A stretch of 64,000 nt of DNA from Sorex araneus (lineage: Eukaryota; Chordata; Mammalia; Eulipotyphla; Soricidae): contig NC_073303.1 in NCBI RefSeq assembly GCF_027595985.1, positions 328,723,679 to 328,787,678 of the forward strand, written 5' to 3'. The number at the start of each line of letters is the position of its first letter. The first letter of the stretch is position 1. Shown piece by piece: positions 11,419 through 22,901 of the stretch. Position numbers and translations under genes: made by a program. The notes beneath the pieces are model-generated. The model was not told the DNA's origin and ran no database searches. It worked only from the letters and a program-made list of their open reading frames with translations.

Positions 11419-14225
11419 CAGAAGAGGATTTAATACTGATCTTTAGTTATTCACTGTAACTTATTATGCAGTATAATTATTCTATGAGATACCAAGTATC
11501 AGTTCCTTTTTTCCCCAATGCTTGACTATTTGGCTTATGCAAATAAGAATAGTGTATATTATGTGCCACATAGATAAAACTATGTTTTGTCATTAATGTT
11601 GCATAATAATGACATGTGTCATTACTAAATAAAGCATTAGCCATTTATATATACTGGCTCCAGATAGAGCAAGTGTTGCTACTTATTCTGTAACCTTACA
11701 TACAACTCACAAATCTGCAAAGCAAAATGTGGTTGTGAATAAGAAAAATGGGGTGTTGATAGGTTAAAAAGATATGTAGTCTCTCTTTGAGGTCTTTTCT
11801 TCATCACTCTAATTGCACAAAGATTGGCAAGTACATAAAGTGATGGTATTCCGTAGAGACTCTTGATTCAGCAATTTTACATCCTTCATTGTAGTAAACT
11901 GTAAGAGCCAGAAAAGTGGAATAGAGTGATAATTGGGAGGTATCTTCTTCCTTAATTTTTTTTTCTTGTTGGCATTTCCTTTTTTGTGTAGAAGTTACTG
12001 ATCACTAGAAAAGAACTGACACCCACTTTGGAGGACTATGCACCTCCAGGTTCCTCATACATAGATGTATGGCTCAGATTCCTGGGCCTTTTCTTGTGGA
12101 TATGAGATCCAGAATAACTGAGATGCTTTGCTCCATTTGGGTTTGTTATACACCAGATATCAAGGCTGTTGCTCTACTATGAAAATGCAAGTTCTCATCA
12201 ATATGTAATTTGATGTAAACTGAACTGCTTGTTATTTATAGTCATTTATCATTATTTGCTTGCGTATGATCATTGACAACTTTTAGCTCCTCCTTCCCTC
12301 AATGATTTTTGGATCAGCCTTGTGAGCCATAACACAAAAGCAAGTGTATTTGGGCAGTGTTTAAGCTATCCAAACTTGCTAGGTTTTCTTAGTATTCGAC
12401 ATGATGGTGACCTTGTTTAAGTCTTGGACAAGCAATTGGAAGAGGAGAGCCGGATTGGCACATGCTTATCTCCCTAGTTTAGACATCTCCATCTACAGCA
12501 GAAAGGCTCTGAGACATTAACTGGCTCCCTCAGGCGGCTCGTGGGAAGGTCTCTCTCTCTTTCTCTCTGGGCATAGATCCAGCTTTGCTGCTTTACTCTA
12601 TGACACGGTTTTGGCTAATTTGAAAGCATCTGCTAGAGTAACTTCCCTTTTAATTCTGCTACTAGAGAACATTTATGAGTGTATGATAAGAGAACTGGCA
12701 TTAACCCTCATTCTTACCTCATGATTATACCCTTTCCCTGGAGACCCTTTCTTTCTTGGTTTCAGTCTCAGTGGAAACTCAGTATGAAGTCTATTTCCGG
12801 ACTACAAATTTCCCTGCTAGATATCACGGAGATGTCTTTACAAAACACACGCTGCAGTTTCAGAGGAAAATGGCATTTTGATCTTGTCTCAGACTTTGCA
12901 AACAACTGTTCTTTGATATGATTCATCTTACTACTCTAGCAAAAAGGCAAGGCACCGTCAGCTGCTTCAAAGTTCTCCCAGACATGAATCCAAAAGAAAG
13001 TCATCTTTTATTCTCTCAAACGGGGATGCTCTCTCCGATTTAGAGCTGGGGAGGGCAGCTGGGGAAACGAAGCAGTGACACAATTTATTATGTGAAAGCT
13101 TGCCTAAGCAGTTCAGATGAGACTCACTTGACTGTAGCTTCTGTGAACAGGATAAAAAAATACCTCCCCACACTCAGAATGATTTTTTACACTATCTCGT
13201 CTCCTCCAGATCTCAATTGAAAGTCATTTAGTCAGCAAAGCTCCCCAGTTGAATGTGGTTTTAGTACTTTATACTTTTTTTCCCACAGTGGTCTTATAGT
13301 AAATAATTGTGTTGACTTTTGTAATGATCCAATCTGCCTCCCCACAGAACTGAATTGTGTATTCTAGAAGATCAAAATCAAAATATAGGATGCTCACCCA
13401 ATATAACTGGGCACTTATGAAGGGTTCAATGAACACTGGCTGAGTGACTGAAGGAATGTAATGAGTTGAGTGCTGATTTGCACTGCAACTATGTAAGGAT
13501 CACTGAGGACAGTATTATATGACTTGAATGGACTCTCAAGCTTTCACAAACTTGGCATTCTTGGGTACTAGGTTTTCTCTCCTAATACCTGGAAAACAAC
13601 ATGACTAACATGTGATGGTGGTGCTAAGTTTCCTTCTGAAGGAACCTGCAGATGTCTACTGAATAAAGGGGAGTTCAAAATAAAATAAGGATTAAAGAGA
13701 AGCAAAACAAAACTCCCATCATTCTATTCCATATCCTGCTAAAAATAAGCATATTAATAGTTAAACCAGCCTACTTTCCTGTATCTTAAATTTATTTTGG
13801 CTTTCAAGACTTGGTACCCCATAGAGTTGAAATTCGCCTTCTTGTGCCTCCGCTAAATTGGATACTTATTTATATCTTGGTTTTGTATTTCATTTTCTCT
13901 TTATGTGCAGTAAGATCATAAGCATAAAGTGATAACAGAGCCAAAGTCTTCTGTAGGATTTGCCTCAGGAGAGGATGCAGATGTTCACTGGGGATTGAGA
14001 TTGAAGCACTGTATCAGATCATAGGGAAAAGAGATCAATACAGAAGGGATGGGGGTTGGATGGTATAGAAGTTTTTACAATGGATTGTCTTACATGAGGT
14101 TGATTTTTCTATACGTATTTGTGATGTGCATGGAATCATTCTTGTTCAAAGGGATATAGAAATTTCAGGCCTATAGATATATCTCTGAGGGTTTTTTTGT
14201 TGTTTTGTTTCATTTAATTTTAATT
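11419..14225. other. AT-rich intervening sequence with one possible ancient L2 fragment
   Basis: No gene was seen over 2.8 kb. Around 13400-13465 the order GGGCACTTATGAAGGGTTCA, then GAACACTGGCTGAGTGACTG, resembles a decayed L2 3' end (plus orientation), but this is weak. Confidence 0.4.
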
Positions 14226-14391
14226 TTGGTTTTGGGGCCACACCTGGCAATGCTCAGGGGTTACTCCTGGCTCTGCACTGAGGAATCACTCCTGGCGGTG
14301 CTCAGGGGATCATATGGGATACCAGGAAATAAATCTGGGTCAGGGAATGCAAAGTAAGTTCCCTACCTGAGGTATTATCTCTCCAGCCCCT
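14226..14391 (-). mobile_element. SINE-B copy, reverse orientation, well preserved
   Basis: TTTTGGGGCCACACCTGGCA, GCTCAGGGGTTACTCCTGGC and TCACTCCTGGCGGTGCTCAG are close to the young copies, and the copy ends in ATTATCTCTCCAGCCCC. The B-box area is degraded. Confidence 0.9.
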
Positions 14392-15188
14392 GTTGTTTTG
14401 CTTTAAAACTGATTTCTGACCAGGTATGTAATCTAGTTAACTCAGTGATTATTGTAATTTTGAATGCTTTGGTGAGATAATGGACCACAACTTTGTGAAT
14501 TGGGTCCTTGCTTTAACTGTTAGATCTGTTGTTCAGCCTACAAAAGTAAGATTCAGTCTGCGTGTGGACATAACCCCTATATTTCAGAACTTGAGATTAT
14601 AGTTCTTAAAACTTGCCTTTATTGATAATGTAAAATATTTCGCTTTGATAAAAAATCCTAAGGTATCTAGATAATAAACGTCAAATTTTCTCTTGTGTAT
14701 GTGCTAGTATGGAGAATATCAAAGTACAAATACAGTTCAAATCTGTGGGAAGTTTAAAATCTAAAGGATAAGAGTAACATGCTGGAAATAATTGGTAAGA
14801 ATGTGTTACAGAATAAAACAAAATGCTCAATACTTGGGACCACTCACATTTAATGATTTTTGGTGAAGGAGCTGAGCTCACAAAAAATAGGATTGTAGTG
14901 GACTGCTTCATAAAAATGATAATATTTAGCTGAAAATGAAATGAAAATGAAAATCTGAAGTTTCTCATGGATAGGTAAGAGTTAAACAGGAATACAGGGA
15001 AAACTTTTAAGGCAAGGCAAAACATTTTCTGAGACTTGCAGCTAAACTAACTTGGCATAGCACATTCCTGGTTCGTGGAGATGTTTCTGCCCCCTGTCTC
15101 CTCTGGTGAGTTTTCATTAGACTTGGAGATGAATTTCATTGAGTAGGAAAGAGACAACATGTTGAGGATTTTAATGGCTTTAGAAAAA

Positions 15189-16045
15189 TAATACTAATTT
15201 TTATTGACTCATCACCATATAATATTATAGCTATGTCTAGTATGTATTGTTGAAATCAGTACATTCCCTTTATCTTGATTGATGCCCCAGCTTCTAGCTT
15301 TCCCCTTTTCCTTCTGGTTACTTCTAATTTGCCTTTTAGTCCAAGAGATTGATTTTTGTTTCCATTTAGTTCATTTGGTTTATTTTTTTGTTGGCTACAT
15401 GTGAGAACTCACCTGGTGTTGGTCTTTCTCCACCTGGTTTGCTTCAGTTAGCATAATACACTCTAGGTCTGTTCATGATCCAGCAAATGGCAAGATTTTA
15501 TCTTATGTCATGACTTAATGGCATGTCTTTTTTGGGTGGGGGGTTGGTTTCAGGGCTATACACAGCGATGCTCAGGGCTTATTCATGTTTCTGCACTCAG
15601 GGATCACTCCTGACTGTGCTCAGGGGTCCAGGTGAATGTTGGATATCAAATCGGTTGGTCCCATAACAGACAAGGACCCTACCACTGTGCTGTATCTTCA
15701 GTCCCTGTATTACATCTTTATCCATTGAGCATTCAGTGGAAACAGGTTATTTCCAGTTCTTGACTTTTGAAATAATGCTTCAATAAACAAGAGGTGCATT
15801 TATCTCTCCACATGAATGTGTCATATTTTTTGAGTAAATACCTAGACGTAGTGTAGAATTTACCTACTATTTGAAAAAAGTAGTCAGAAGTGTCATGGAT
15901 TTTATAGAATTTTATAGATTCCATAGAATTTTTATCTTTAATTTTTTGAGATAGAAACTGCTTTTCACAATAGCTGCACAAACATTATTTCCAGCAGTGT
16001 ATAAGGATTCCCTTCTCTCCACAGCTTCACTAACACTTGTTTCCT
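15189..16045 (-). mobile_element. Old LINE-1 3' end, reverse orientation, split by a SINE
   Basis: It begins with an AATTTTTATTGACTCATCAC tail complement and includes TTCAGTTAGCATAATACACTC and ATTTATCCATTGAGCATTC blocks. It ends in CACAGCTTCACTAACACTTG, all following the usual L1 ORF2-3' UTR order on the minus strand. It is interrupted at about 15536-15705. Confidence 0.8.
15536..15705 (-). mobile_element. SINE-B copy nested in an old L1
   Basis: GCTATACACAGCGATGCTCA, GGATCACTCCTGACTGTGCT and TATCAAATCGGTTGGTCCC are present. L1 sequence continues on both sides, so this insertion is younger than the L1. Confidence 0.85.
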
Positions 16046-16290
16046 GTTTCATGAATAATTTCCATTCTTGTAGAAATCCAAGAATATTTAGAATTATTTG
16101 GAGGAAGGGAGGATTTGAATAGGCAGTGATATGAAAAAGTGGCCTCTTGGACTGGCAAAATCAATCTGCTTTCATATTGGCACAGAGAGAAGCAGTAGGA
16201 GACTGACACTGAGCAATTCATTCTGAGAACAAAGTATAGAGAAATCTAAATGAGAAAAACAAACTTGAAATATTTTGAATAACATTCAAA

Positions 16291-16534
16291 TACTGTCACT
16301 GTCATCCTGTTGCTCATCAATTTGATCAAGTGGGCACCAGTAACGTCTCTCATTGTGAGACTTATTGTTACTGCTTTTGGCATATCAAATACACCATGGG
16401 TAACATGCCAGGCTCTGCCATGCGGGCAGCATACTCTCGGTAGCTCACCGGGCCCTCCGAGAGGGGTGGAAGAATTGAACATGGGTTGGCTGCGTGCAAG
16501 GCGAACATCCTACCGTTGTGCTATTGCTCCAGCT
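16291..16534 (-). mobile_element. SINE-A copy, reverse orientation, near full length
   Basis: TACTGTCACTGTCATCCTGT opens the tail complement, CATATCAAATACACCATGGG lies in the middle, and the head complement closes with GTGCTATTGCTCCAGCTC. The B-box complement reads GAATTGAAC. Confidence 0.93.
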
Positions 16535-16747
16535 CAACATTCAAATAATACTTGAAATTTTTCTTCTTTCACCAAGTGCCACTGTTATAACTATTCTTTC
16601 TCTTTGAATATAATATTGTGAAGTGTTTTAGTTGTAGCATAGACATTAATAAGTATTAAAGATATTTGTAAATTCTTCCCAGATTATATGTCATTGCACA
16701 TACTGTTGATACTTCTAGAGTAGTGTCTTCAAACATCTTCCCCTTGT

Positions 16748-16842
16748 GGGAGGGGAGAGAGAGAGGGAGGGAGACAGAAAGATAGGGAGGGGGAGGGGGA
16801 AGGAGGGGGAGAGAGGGGGAGAGAGGGGGAGGGGGAGAAAAA
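16748..16842 (+). repeat. Polypurine (GA/GGGA) tract
   Basis: About 95 bases of almost pure purine built from GAGAGA and GGGGGA units. It directly abuts a headless SINE-B (16843-16985) and sits where the GAGAGATAG-type SINE head would be expected. Confidence 0.9.
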
Positions 16843-16985
16843 CAGCAGGTAAGGCACTTCTGTTGCCTTTGGCCAATTTCAGTGCAATGCCTGGAATCCC
16901 CATGGGCTCCTGGGCATTGCCAGTAGTGATCCCTGAGTATAAAGGCCAGAAATACTATTAGCTATGACAATTCCCAAAAAACAAA
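16843..16985 (+). mobile_element. SINE-B body whose head is replaced by a GA tract
   Basis: CAGCAGGTAAGGCACTTCTG matches the A-box end of the head. GCATTGCCAGTAGTGATCCC and GAGTATAAAGGCCAGAA follow the SINE-B body, and an A-rich tail follows (CCCAAAAAACAAAC). Confidence 0.75.
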
Positions 16986-17045
16986 CTATGTCAAAAGCAA
17001 ACAAACAGATTTCCCTTTAACTGTAATTTGTTTTTCATTTTGTTT

Positions 17046-18242
17046 TGTTGGGGACTGTAAAAAATTACAAAGGTGGCACACGCGGGAGGGGGAAACAATG
17101 TGTGTTGTTATTCTGTTGTCCGAGGGCACTGGGGGCAGTTCTCTTTCACACATGCTGTTCGCGTTCGGTATTCTCGAGCAGCTGTGTATGGACTAGCTCC
17201 TTGTGCTCTGCTTGCTTCTGTGTGTGCCGCTGTGTCTCTTCTGTCTGTCTCTCTGTCAAGGTTTCTGTAGTTTCTCCTCTGGTCTCTTCTGACCTCTCTC
17301 TGTCTCTGCTTCTGTGTCTTCTTCTGTTTCGTCTCCGCTTCTGTGTCTTCTTCTGTCTCTTCTCAGTCTCCTGCCCTGCTTCTGTGTCTTCTCTGTTCTT
17401 CTCCTATGTCCTCTGGTGTGTCTTTCCGTTCTTCTCCCATGTCCTCTTGTGTGTCTCCCCTCTGTCTCTTCTGTCTTCTTCTGTCTCTCCTGTCTTCTGT
17501 CTCCCCTGCTTCCCCCACAGTCTTAGTTTATATAGCAAATTACATATGGTGGTAACACAAAGGTGGCTTGAACATTAACAAATCAACAAAGAAGGGTAAG
17601 ACCATTTCTCGAGGAGATTAACAAAATCTCATCTAAGGAGATTACTAGGAAATCTGTTCAAGGGTGAGGTCCAAACAAGGGTAGGTGCCTTTCTTCCTTC
17701 CTCAGCTAATAATCAGTTTAAATAGTTATAGCATATTTACTTCTAATATTTCTAGCAATGTCATTCTGTATGAGCTTAGTAAGAGATATATCAGACTTAA
17801 AGTTTGGTTCTTCCTGAGGACATTCACTATATATTCCAGACCACAGTCCTCAGGCCAGGTTAGTCTTCCTAACCCCAGGAGGATCTTAGTCTCATTGTTA
17901 CTTTTGGATCATGACAGCATTTGTCTATGACCATGCTCTCAACTCATAGTTGAGTACTGTGTCACTTTGGTCTGGCGCATTTTGATCCTAGGGTAGCTCA
18001 CAGCTTGCCCTGGGTCCATTCTGTTCCTTGTTGGGACTCTGCTTTTGGGGTACTAGGAACTAAGGGCAACTGAGTTGAGAAATCAGATGTCTGGGAGTAA
18101 ATATTATTGGAGTCAATAAGCTCCCAAATTACAAAGAATATTATTAACTGTCTTCCTGTGTCCATACAGATAGGACATTGCTTTAAAGTAAACTAAGTTC
18201 CCTGCAGCAAGGCTAAAAAGACAAACCCCATGTTATCCTACA
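17046..18242 (-). mobile_element. LTR-like element (probable solo LTR of an endogenous retrovirus)
   Basis: The segment starts TGTTGGGGAC and ends ATCCTACA on the plus strand, so read on the minus strand it begins TGTAGG and ends CCCCAACA, as LTRs do. A TATATAAAC box on the minus strand (17531-17539 area) is followed by a purine-rich stretch, then CpG-bearing U5-like sequence. No primer-binding site, gag, pol or env is adjacent and no target-site duplication is obvious. The class (ERV2-like) and orientation are inferred. Confidence 0.5.
17200..17522. repeat. CT-rich degenerate tandem array inside the LTR-like element
   Basis: Imperfect repeats of CTTCTGTGTCTTCTTCTGTC and TCTCCCATGTCCTCT-type units continue for ~320 bases. 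Strand-biased pyrimidine content makes several stop-free frames that should not be read as genes. Confidence 0.85.
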
Positions 18243-18388
18243 GGGATCCACACCTAGCAGTGCTCAGGGGCTCTGCCAGGAATTATTACTGGCAATGGTA
18301 GGGAATCATATAAGATGCCAGGGATTGAACCCTAGTCAGCCATGTTCAAGGCGAGTACCATACCCACTGTATTGTCACTCCAGCTCCT
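18243..18388 (-). mobile_element. SINE-B copy, reverse orientation
   Basis: GGATCCACACCTAGCAGTGC and GATGCCAGGGATTGAACCCT (B-box complement TTGAACC) are present, and it ends in TATTGTCACTCCAGCTCC. It abuts the right edge of the LTR-like element. Confidence 0.88.
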
Positions 18389-18767
18389 CCAACTGTAATC
18401 TATATATGAAACTTTGTGTATTACTCATCACATCTCTTAATAGATTATTTTTATGCATTAAACCTACATTATATTGTTGTTCTGATGTTTTAAAAATTAT
18501 GTATATAGTAACATGGTCTTTGCTTCTATTGATTTGTGTGATGATGTGCATAGATAATATCATTCATTTTTACTCTTCTATGGTATTCTAGTGTATAATA
18601 TGTGATTATGTTAATCTTTTGGCATTCATGGTATTTTCTAAATAGCTGCTGTGACCAGTCAGAAACACATTTTTTTGTGCTAACTAAAGTGTGATACCTT
18701 AAGGTATCTTTTACAAGTAGCATTTCAGGATGGTGGAATTTGTTTCATTTTCTTCTACTTATTTTTT

Positions 18768-18956
18768 ATAGGGGCTACACCAGGTGGTGCTTGGTAGGGT
18801 CTAGGGTGACTCTGATGTTTGGGCTCTGTGTTGTTGGTGTAGGCCTGACAGTTGGGTGGATCACCCTGTGGTTTTATGGGTGTCACGTGGTACTGGGGAT
18901 GAAATTTAGGCCATCACAGCTGCTAGGTATGTTCTCAACCACTCGAGCCATCTCCC
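18768..18956 (-). mobile_element. Old SINE-B-like copy, reverse orientation
   Basis: GGGGCTACACCAGGTGGTGC and TGGTACTGGGGATGAAATTT follow the SINE-B order, and it ends in CACTCGAGCCATCTCCC. The middle is expanded relative to other copies. Confidence 0.65.
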
Positions 18957-20519
18957 AAATCTTTACATTTTCTATTTATCAGTCTTGTGGATGTGAATAG
19001 GTATATTCTTGTAGTTTTATTATATTGTTCCCTAGCTGATTGTTAGTAATGCGTACAATTATTTTCTTCTCTTATTTAGCACTTAGTTTTCTGGGGAATG
19101 CCTCTTTGCACATATTGTCTTCTTATATGTGTTGTCTACTTTTCTCTGCTTTTAAAATTCAAAACCTCATAGATTTATGAGTTCTTTAGATATTTGCAAT
19201 GCCTGCCTGACTTCTGTTCATTAATATGCATTTAATTGATCTTTCAGATAGTGGATTTAGTGATGTCTTTGCGTGAAAAAATATTTTAAACTTTAAAGTC
19301 TAAAGTTTAAATTACTTTAAACTTTAAATGCAATTTTTATTCTTTTTATAGCACAGATCTTATTTAAAGAAAGTCTATTTTTTCCTAATCCATAATGATA
19401 AAGGTTTAATTCTTCTATATATCATGAATCAATGAAGTTTTATTCTCACAGTTCTTTGTAACTTTCTTCTCACGGTCATTTTACATCTGAACAAATCTTG
19501 TAACTTCTCTTGGTCTCAGTATCTTCCTTAGTAAGTTATAGATGTAGTTGTACTGAATGAATTCTACTGCTGCCACTGCTCAGTTATAGGATTTTATTAT
19601 TTATAGTACTTTAGCCTCCTGGGTCCCCTTCTTCCGATTAAACTTTCATACAGATTCACTGTTCCAAGAGGCTGTCAAAGTCTTACAGTTTGTCATTATG
19701 ACCATGAGGGTCAGAATTCCTTCCATTTTCTTTCCTTACATCCTCTTCACCCCCACTCCCAAATCTGAGCACATTCAGCTGTGGTACCCTCCAATGTGAG
19801 TGGGACAAATACAGGAAGTCACAGCTGCCTCCAGTGTCGCTTAGCTTCACTTCTTAATTAATCCCTTACATCAAACCTGTTTTCCACTATGACCGCCCCT
19901 GCTCATCAGGACTGTGCTATTCTGGCAGTTCTTTCTTCTTTTGTTTCTTTTCCTGTATTTAAATTCTATCGACTTGACAGTTGCTAACAGCAGATTTTCC
20001 GAGGAGTAGGACAAGGAGAGTCAGGGATATTCTTTTCTTTTCGTTTCCTTCTAGAAAGTTTGTTTTACTGCAGTGAGCATAGATTTCTTTGAAAATAATA
20101 GGTTAAAACCTTTTATGTCCTCCAAAATCCAGCCAGATTTCACCATGCACTGGAGTCTGCGATTTTCCCTCACCAGGGTAAATTTTCACTGAATTCCAGC
20201 CGTTTCCATCTGGACCATTTAATTTATGATATCTATTTTATATAAATACTCCTAGATTTTTAGATTCTTTAAGCGATGTTTGGCTATCTGATTTTTTTCT
20301 CCCTATGCAGTAACTCTATTTTGTATATTTGATTTTTGAAACTATTTTGAACATAACCCATCAGCAACTAGGAAATATTACAAATCATTTGCCTTTTATT
20401 TAAATGATAAAATTTGAAGTGTTACGGGTGTTTTTTTGTTGGGCAGTGTAAACAGATTTGTGATGGTAGCACAAATCTGGGCTTTATTCAGGAGCATCAT
20501 TTCCCTCCATCTCCACCCA
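18957..20519. other. Intervening sequence, no gene seen
   Basis: About 1.5 kb without recognisable repeats or exons. A short inverted AAACTTTAAAGTCTAAAGTTT-like palindrome occurs near 19290-19330. Confidence 0.5.
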
Positions 20520-20725
20520 CCAATCTGATTGTATTTTACTGAGTCATCTAACTAGCTAGATAACTTTGGACAAGATAATTAAATGTTCTGAGTCCAGTTC
20601 TCTCATCCAAAAATGAGGATAATTAAATGGACATATCAGAGGTTTTTTTTAACAAGATTAAATGAGTCAACCTATCTAAATATCTAATTTAATGGTGTGC
20701 CATTAGTAAATGTTATTAACAATAT
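20520..20725 (+). mobile_element. Ancient MIR fragment
   Basis: The order TAGATAACTTTGGACAAG, then TCTCATCCAAAAATGAGGAT, GATTAAATGAGTCAACCT and AGTAAATGTTATTAA follows the MIR core (the known consensus has GACCTTGGGCAAG, CATCTGTAAAATGGGGAT, GATTAAATGAG). Confidence 0.75.
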
Positions 20726-20765
20726 ATATTATATATATACTCAAAAAATCTGCCAACTATCTGTT

Positions 20766-20940
20766 TTGTTTTGTTTTTGGTCACACTTTGAAGAGCTCAG
20801 GGCTTAGTTTTGACAGCCCTCAGGGTAGCATATGAGGTGCTGAGGATTGAACTCAGGTTGGCTGTGTGCAAAGCAAGAGCCCTGCCCACTGTACTGTCTC
20901 TGTCCCCTGCCATTTATTTATTTATTTATTTATTTATTAT
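20766..20940 (-). mobile_element. SINE-B copy, reverse orientation, followed by (TTTA)n
   Basis: TTTTTGGTCACACTTTGAAG opens, GGATTGAACTCAGGTTGGC is the B-box complement, and it ends in CTGTCTCTGTCCCC at about 20905. A (TTTA) microsatellite of about 7 units follows at 20913-20940. Confidence 0.88.
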
Positions 20941-21016
20941 CAAACTAGCATGACATAGGTAATTTAAAAGTTGCTTATTTAGTCATGAAATATTTTTCCT
21001 CTCCTATTAAAATTTC

Positions 21017-21277
21017 CTGAACTGGAGAGATAGCACAGCAGGTAGGGTGTTTGCCTTGCACGCAGCCGACCCGGGTTCGATTCCTCGGTCCCTCTTGGAG
21101 AGCCCTGCAAGCTACCGAGAGTATCCCGCCCACACTACAGAGCCTGGCAAGCTACCCGTGGGTGTATTTAATATGCCAAAAACAGTAACAACAAGTCTCA
21201 CAATGGAGACATTACTGGTGCCCGCTAGAGCAAATTGATGAACAATGGGACAACAATGCTATGACAGTGCGACAGTG
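21017..21277 (+). mobile_element. SINE-A copy, full length, intact B box
   Basis: The head ATAGCACAGCAGGTAGGGTG carries an A box with one change from TAGCACAGCGG. The B box GGGTTCGATTCC is intact. The middle AGCTACCGAGAGTATCCC and tail TGCGACAGTGA follow. Confidence 0.95.
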
Positions 21278-21282
21278 AAGTA

Positions 21283-21330
21283 TGAGCAAATCGATGAATA
21301 ACAGGATGGGATGGCAGTCCAGTGCAGTGC
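21283..21330 (+). repeat. Partial duplicate of the SINE-A tail
   Basis: GAGCAAATCGATGAATAACA repeats the tail block found about 65 bp upstream (GAGCAAATTGATGAACAATG). This is either a tandem duplication of the 3' end or the remnant of a second insertion. Confidence 0.75.
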
Positions 21331-21699
21331 TGCTCAGAACACATATTGATTAAGGCAAAATGGATTGAAGAAAGTCATCAAGAGGCCAACTAGAAAGAGG
21401 TAGTTAGTCATTTGATCCTAAAAGAAAAAGCTTGAGCATTGGCAAACGAAGCATGCACACCTTCTGACTGCTTCCGCTCTTTGCTCTATGGACCTTATTT
21501 TACAATTCTTGTTACAACTTTTACAAAGATTGTGAAATTATCAAAATGTCCAAGAATCAAGTTTTAATATACTGTATGATGGGCGAATGATGCTGTCCAT
21601 TGTACCATTTCTTTTAATTCTCAGGCTTTGTTTGGCAGTTTAAAAACTCTGTAACATTAAAAAATTCAATAAAAATTAAATATATGAGAAAATATTTCT

Positions 21700-22165
21700 A
21701 AATATGTCATCTGCTCTATTGTAATTGTAATCCCTTCAACGGCCAACATCCAGAGACTATAAAACCAAGCTCCCGGAAGAGAGTGATGCAGAGTCTCTTT
21801 CCCCCGTGCCTGGCTGTCTTCATCAGGGCCCTTCAGAGGGGATGGGCTGAGTTTCCCTCCCCGCCTCGAGCAGTGCCCTGGCAACCAAAGACCACCAGAC
21901 CCCAGCCACAGACATGTGCAAGACCCCTCTCCACACATTTGGACGAGCCTCACTCATGAAGGAACCGGCAGAGAAACCCAGGTGTGCGGGACCTGGGGTT
22001 CAGATCTCCAAGCCTGCTCAGATTGGGTCTGGGCCTCCTCCACCCAGATCCCCCTTTTTCCAGTAGCTAGGTGGTCACACCCACAAACTGCCCCCAGTGC
22101 CTTGTAATCCTATCAATGGTCAACATCCAGAGACTTTAAAATCAAGCTCCCGGAAGCAACATCTT
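21700..22165 (+). mobile_element. D body of a composite D-C element
   Basis: The GC-richer body between about 21790 and 22080 matches the complement of 55040-55346 block for block (for example GCCTGGCTGTCTTCA, CCAGCCACAGAC, AACCCAGGTGTGCGGGAC and CCCCCTTTTTCCAGTAG). The bridge AACATCCAGAGACTATAAAA followed by CAAGCTCCCGGAAG occurs twice, at ~21743-21779 and ~22123-22159, flanking the D body as direct repeats. Confidence 0.8.
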
Positions 22166-22440
22166 ATAGCCAAGTTTTGCCCCTCAGAGAACCTGGCAAG
22201 CAACTGTGAGTCTTCCTGCCTGTATGGAGATCCTGGCAAGCTCCCCGTGGCATATTCATATGCCAAAAACAGTAACAATGATGAGTCTGATGCCCCTGAC
22301 CCTGAAAGAGCCTCCAATGTGGCACTGTTGGGAAGGACAAGTAAAGAGAGGCTGCTAAAATCTCAGGGCTAGGATGAATGGAAACGTTACTTGGCTCACT
22401 GGAGCAAATCGAGGATCAATGGGATGAGAGTGCAGTGATG
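22166..22440 (+). mobile_element. SINE-C 3' half joined to D
   Basis: AGATCCTGGCAAGCTCCCCG and ATATGCCAAAAACAGTAAC are SINE-A/C sequence. The insert CCCCTGACCCTGAAAGAGCC through AAATCTCAGGGCTAGGATG defines the C subtype, and the copy ends with GAGCAAATCGAGGATCAATG. It has no tRNA-like head. The D body takes that place. Confidence 0.88.
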
Positions 22441-22627
22441 GCATCTGCAGTTTGTAAAGGACTTAGCAGAGGTAAATCTTTACCAGCAAGGACAAAAATT
22501 GTACCTGTTGATTTGGTTGGAAAATTCAGTGGGTTTTTCATTAAAGGAAATGTCTGGGAAGTTATATCTAGATTGTTTGGTCTTAAAACATTATTTTTTA
22601 ATCTTTTAAATCTAGATTATGATTAAT

Positions 22628-22782
22628 GGAGATAAATATGAGGCTTAAAGTACTTGCTTTGCTTGGGGTTAACACCATTTTAATCTCTGGCCCGGTATAT
22701 GATCCCCTGAGCATCACTAGGAGTAATCCCTAAACACAGAGTTAGGAGGGAGGAAACCCTGATCATAGCTGGTGTAACCCAA
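22628..22782 (+). mobile_element. SINE-B copy, old
   Basis: AGTACTTGCTTTGCTTGGGG, GATCCCCTGAGCATCACTAG and GGAGTAATCCCTAAACACAG follow the SINE-B order, and TGGTGTAACCCAAACC ends it. Confidence 0.78.
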
Positions 22783-22901
22783 ACCTTCTCTCCCCACTCT
22801 GCAAAAAGATATTTCTTTCTATTTGAATGTTTGAATGAAAAGTCTGCCCTAAAGACTATCCTTCTGTGAGAACCAGTTCTATAGTTTATATATCAGAGGT
22901 C

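Noticed and set aside
17045..17578. 177-codon Ser/Leu/Val/Cys-rich plus-strand frame
   Set aside because: It is produced by the CT-rich tandem array. All three plus frames are partly open and the composition is that of the repeat.
21040..21075. Possible tRNA gene from the intact B box and head
   Set aside because: No complete cloverleaf or acceptor stem is present. The context is the SINE-A head.
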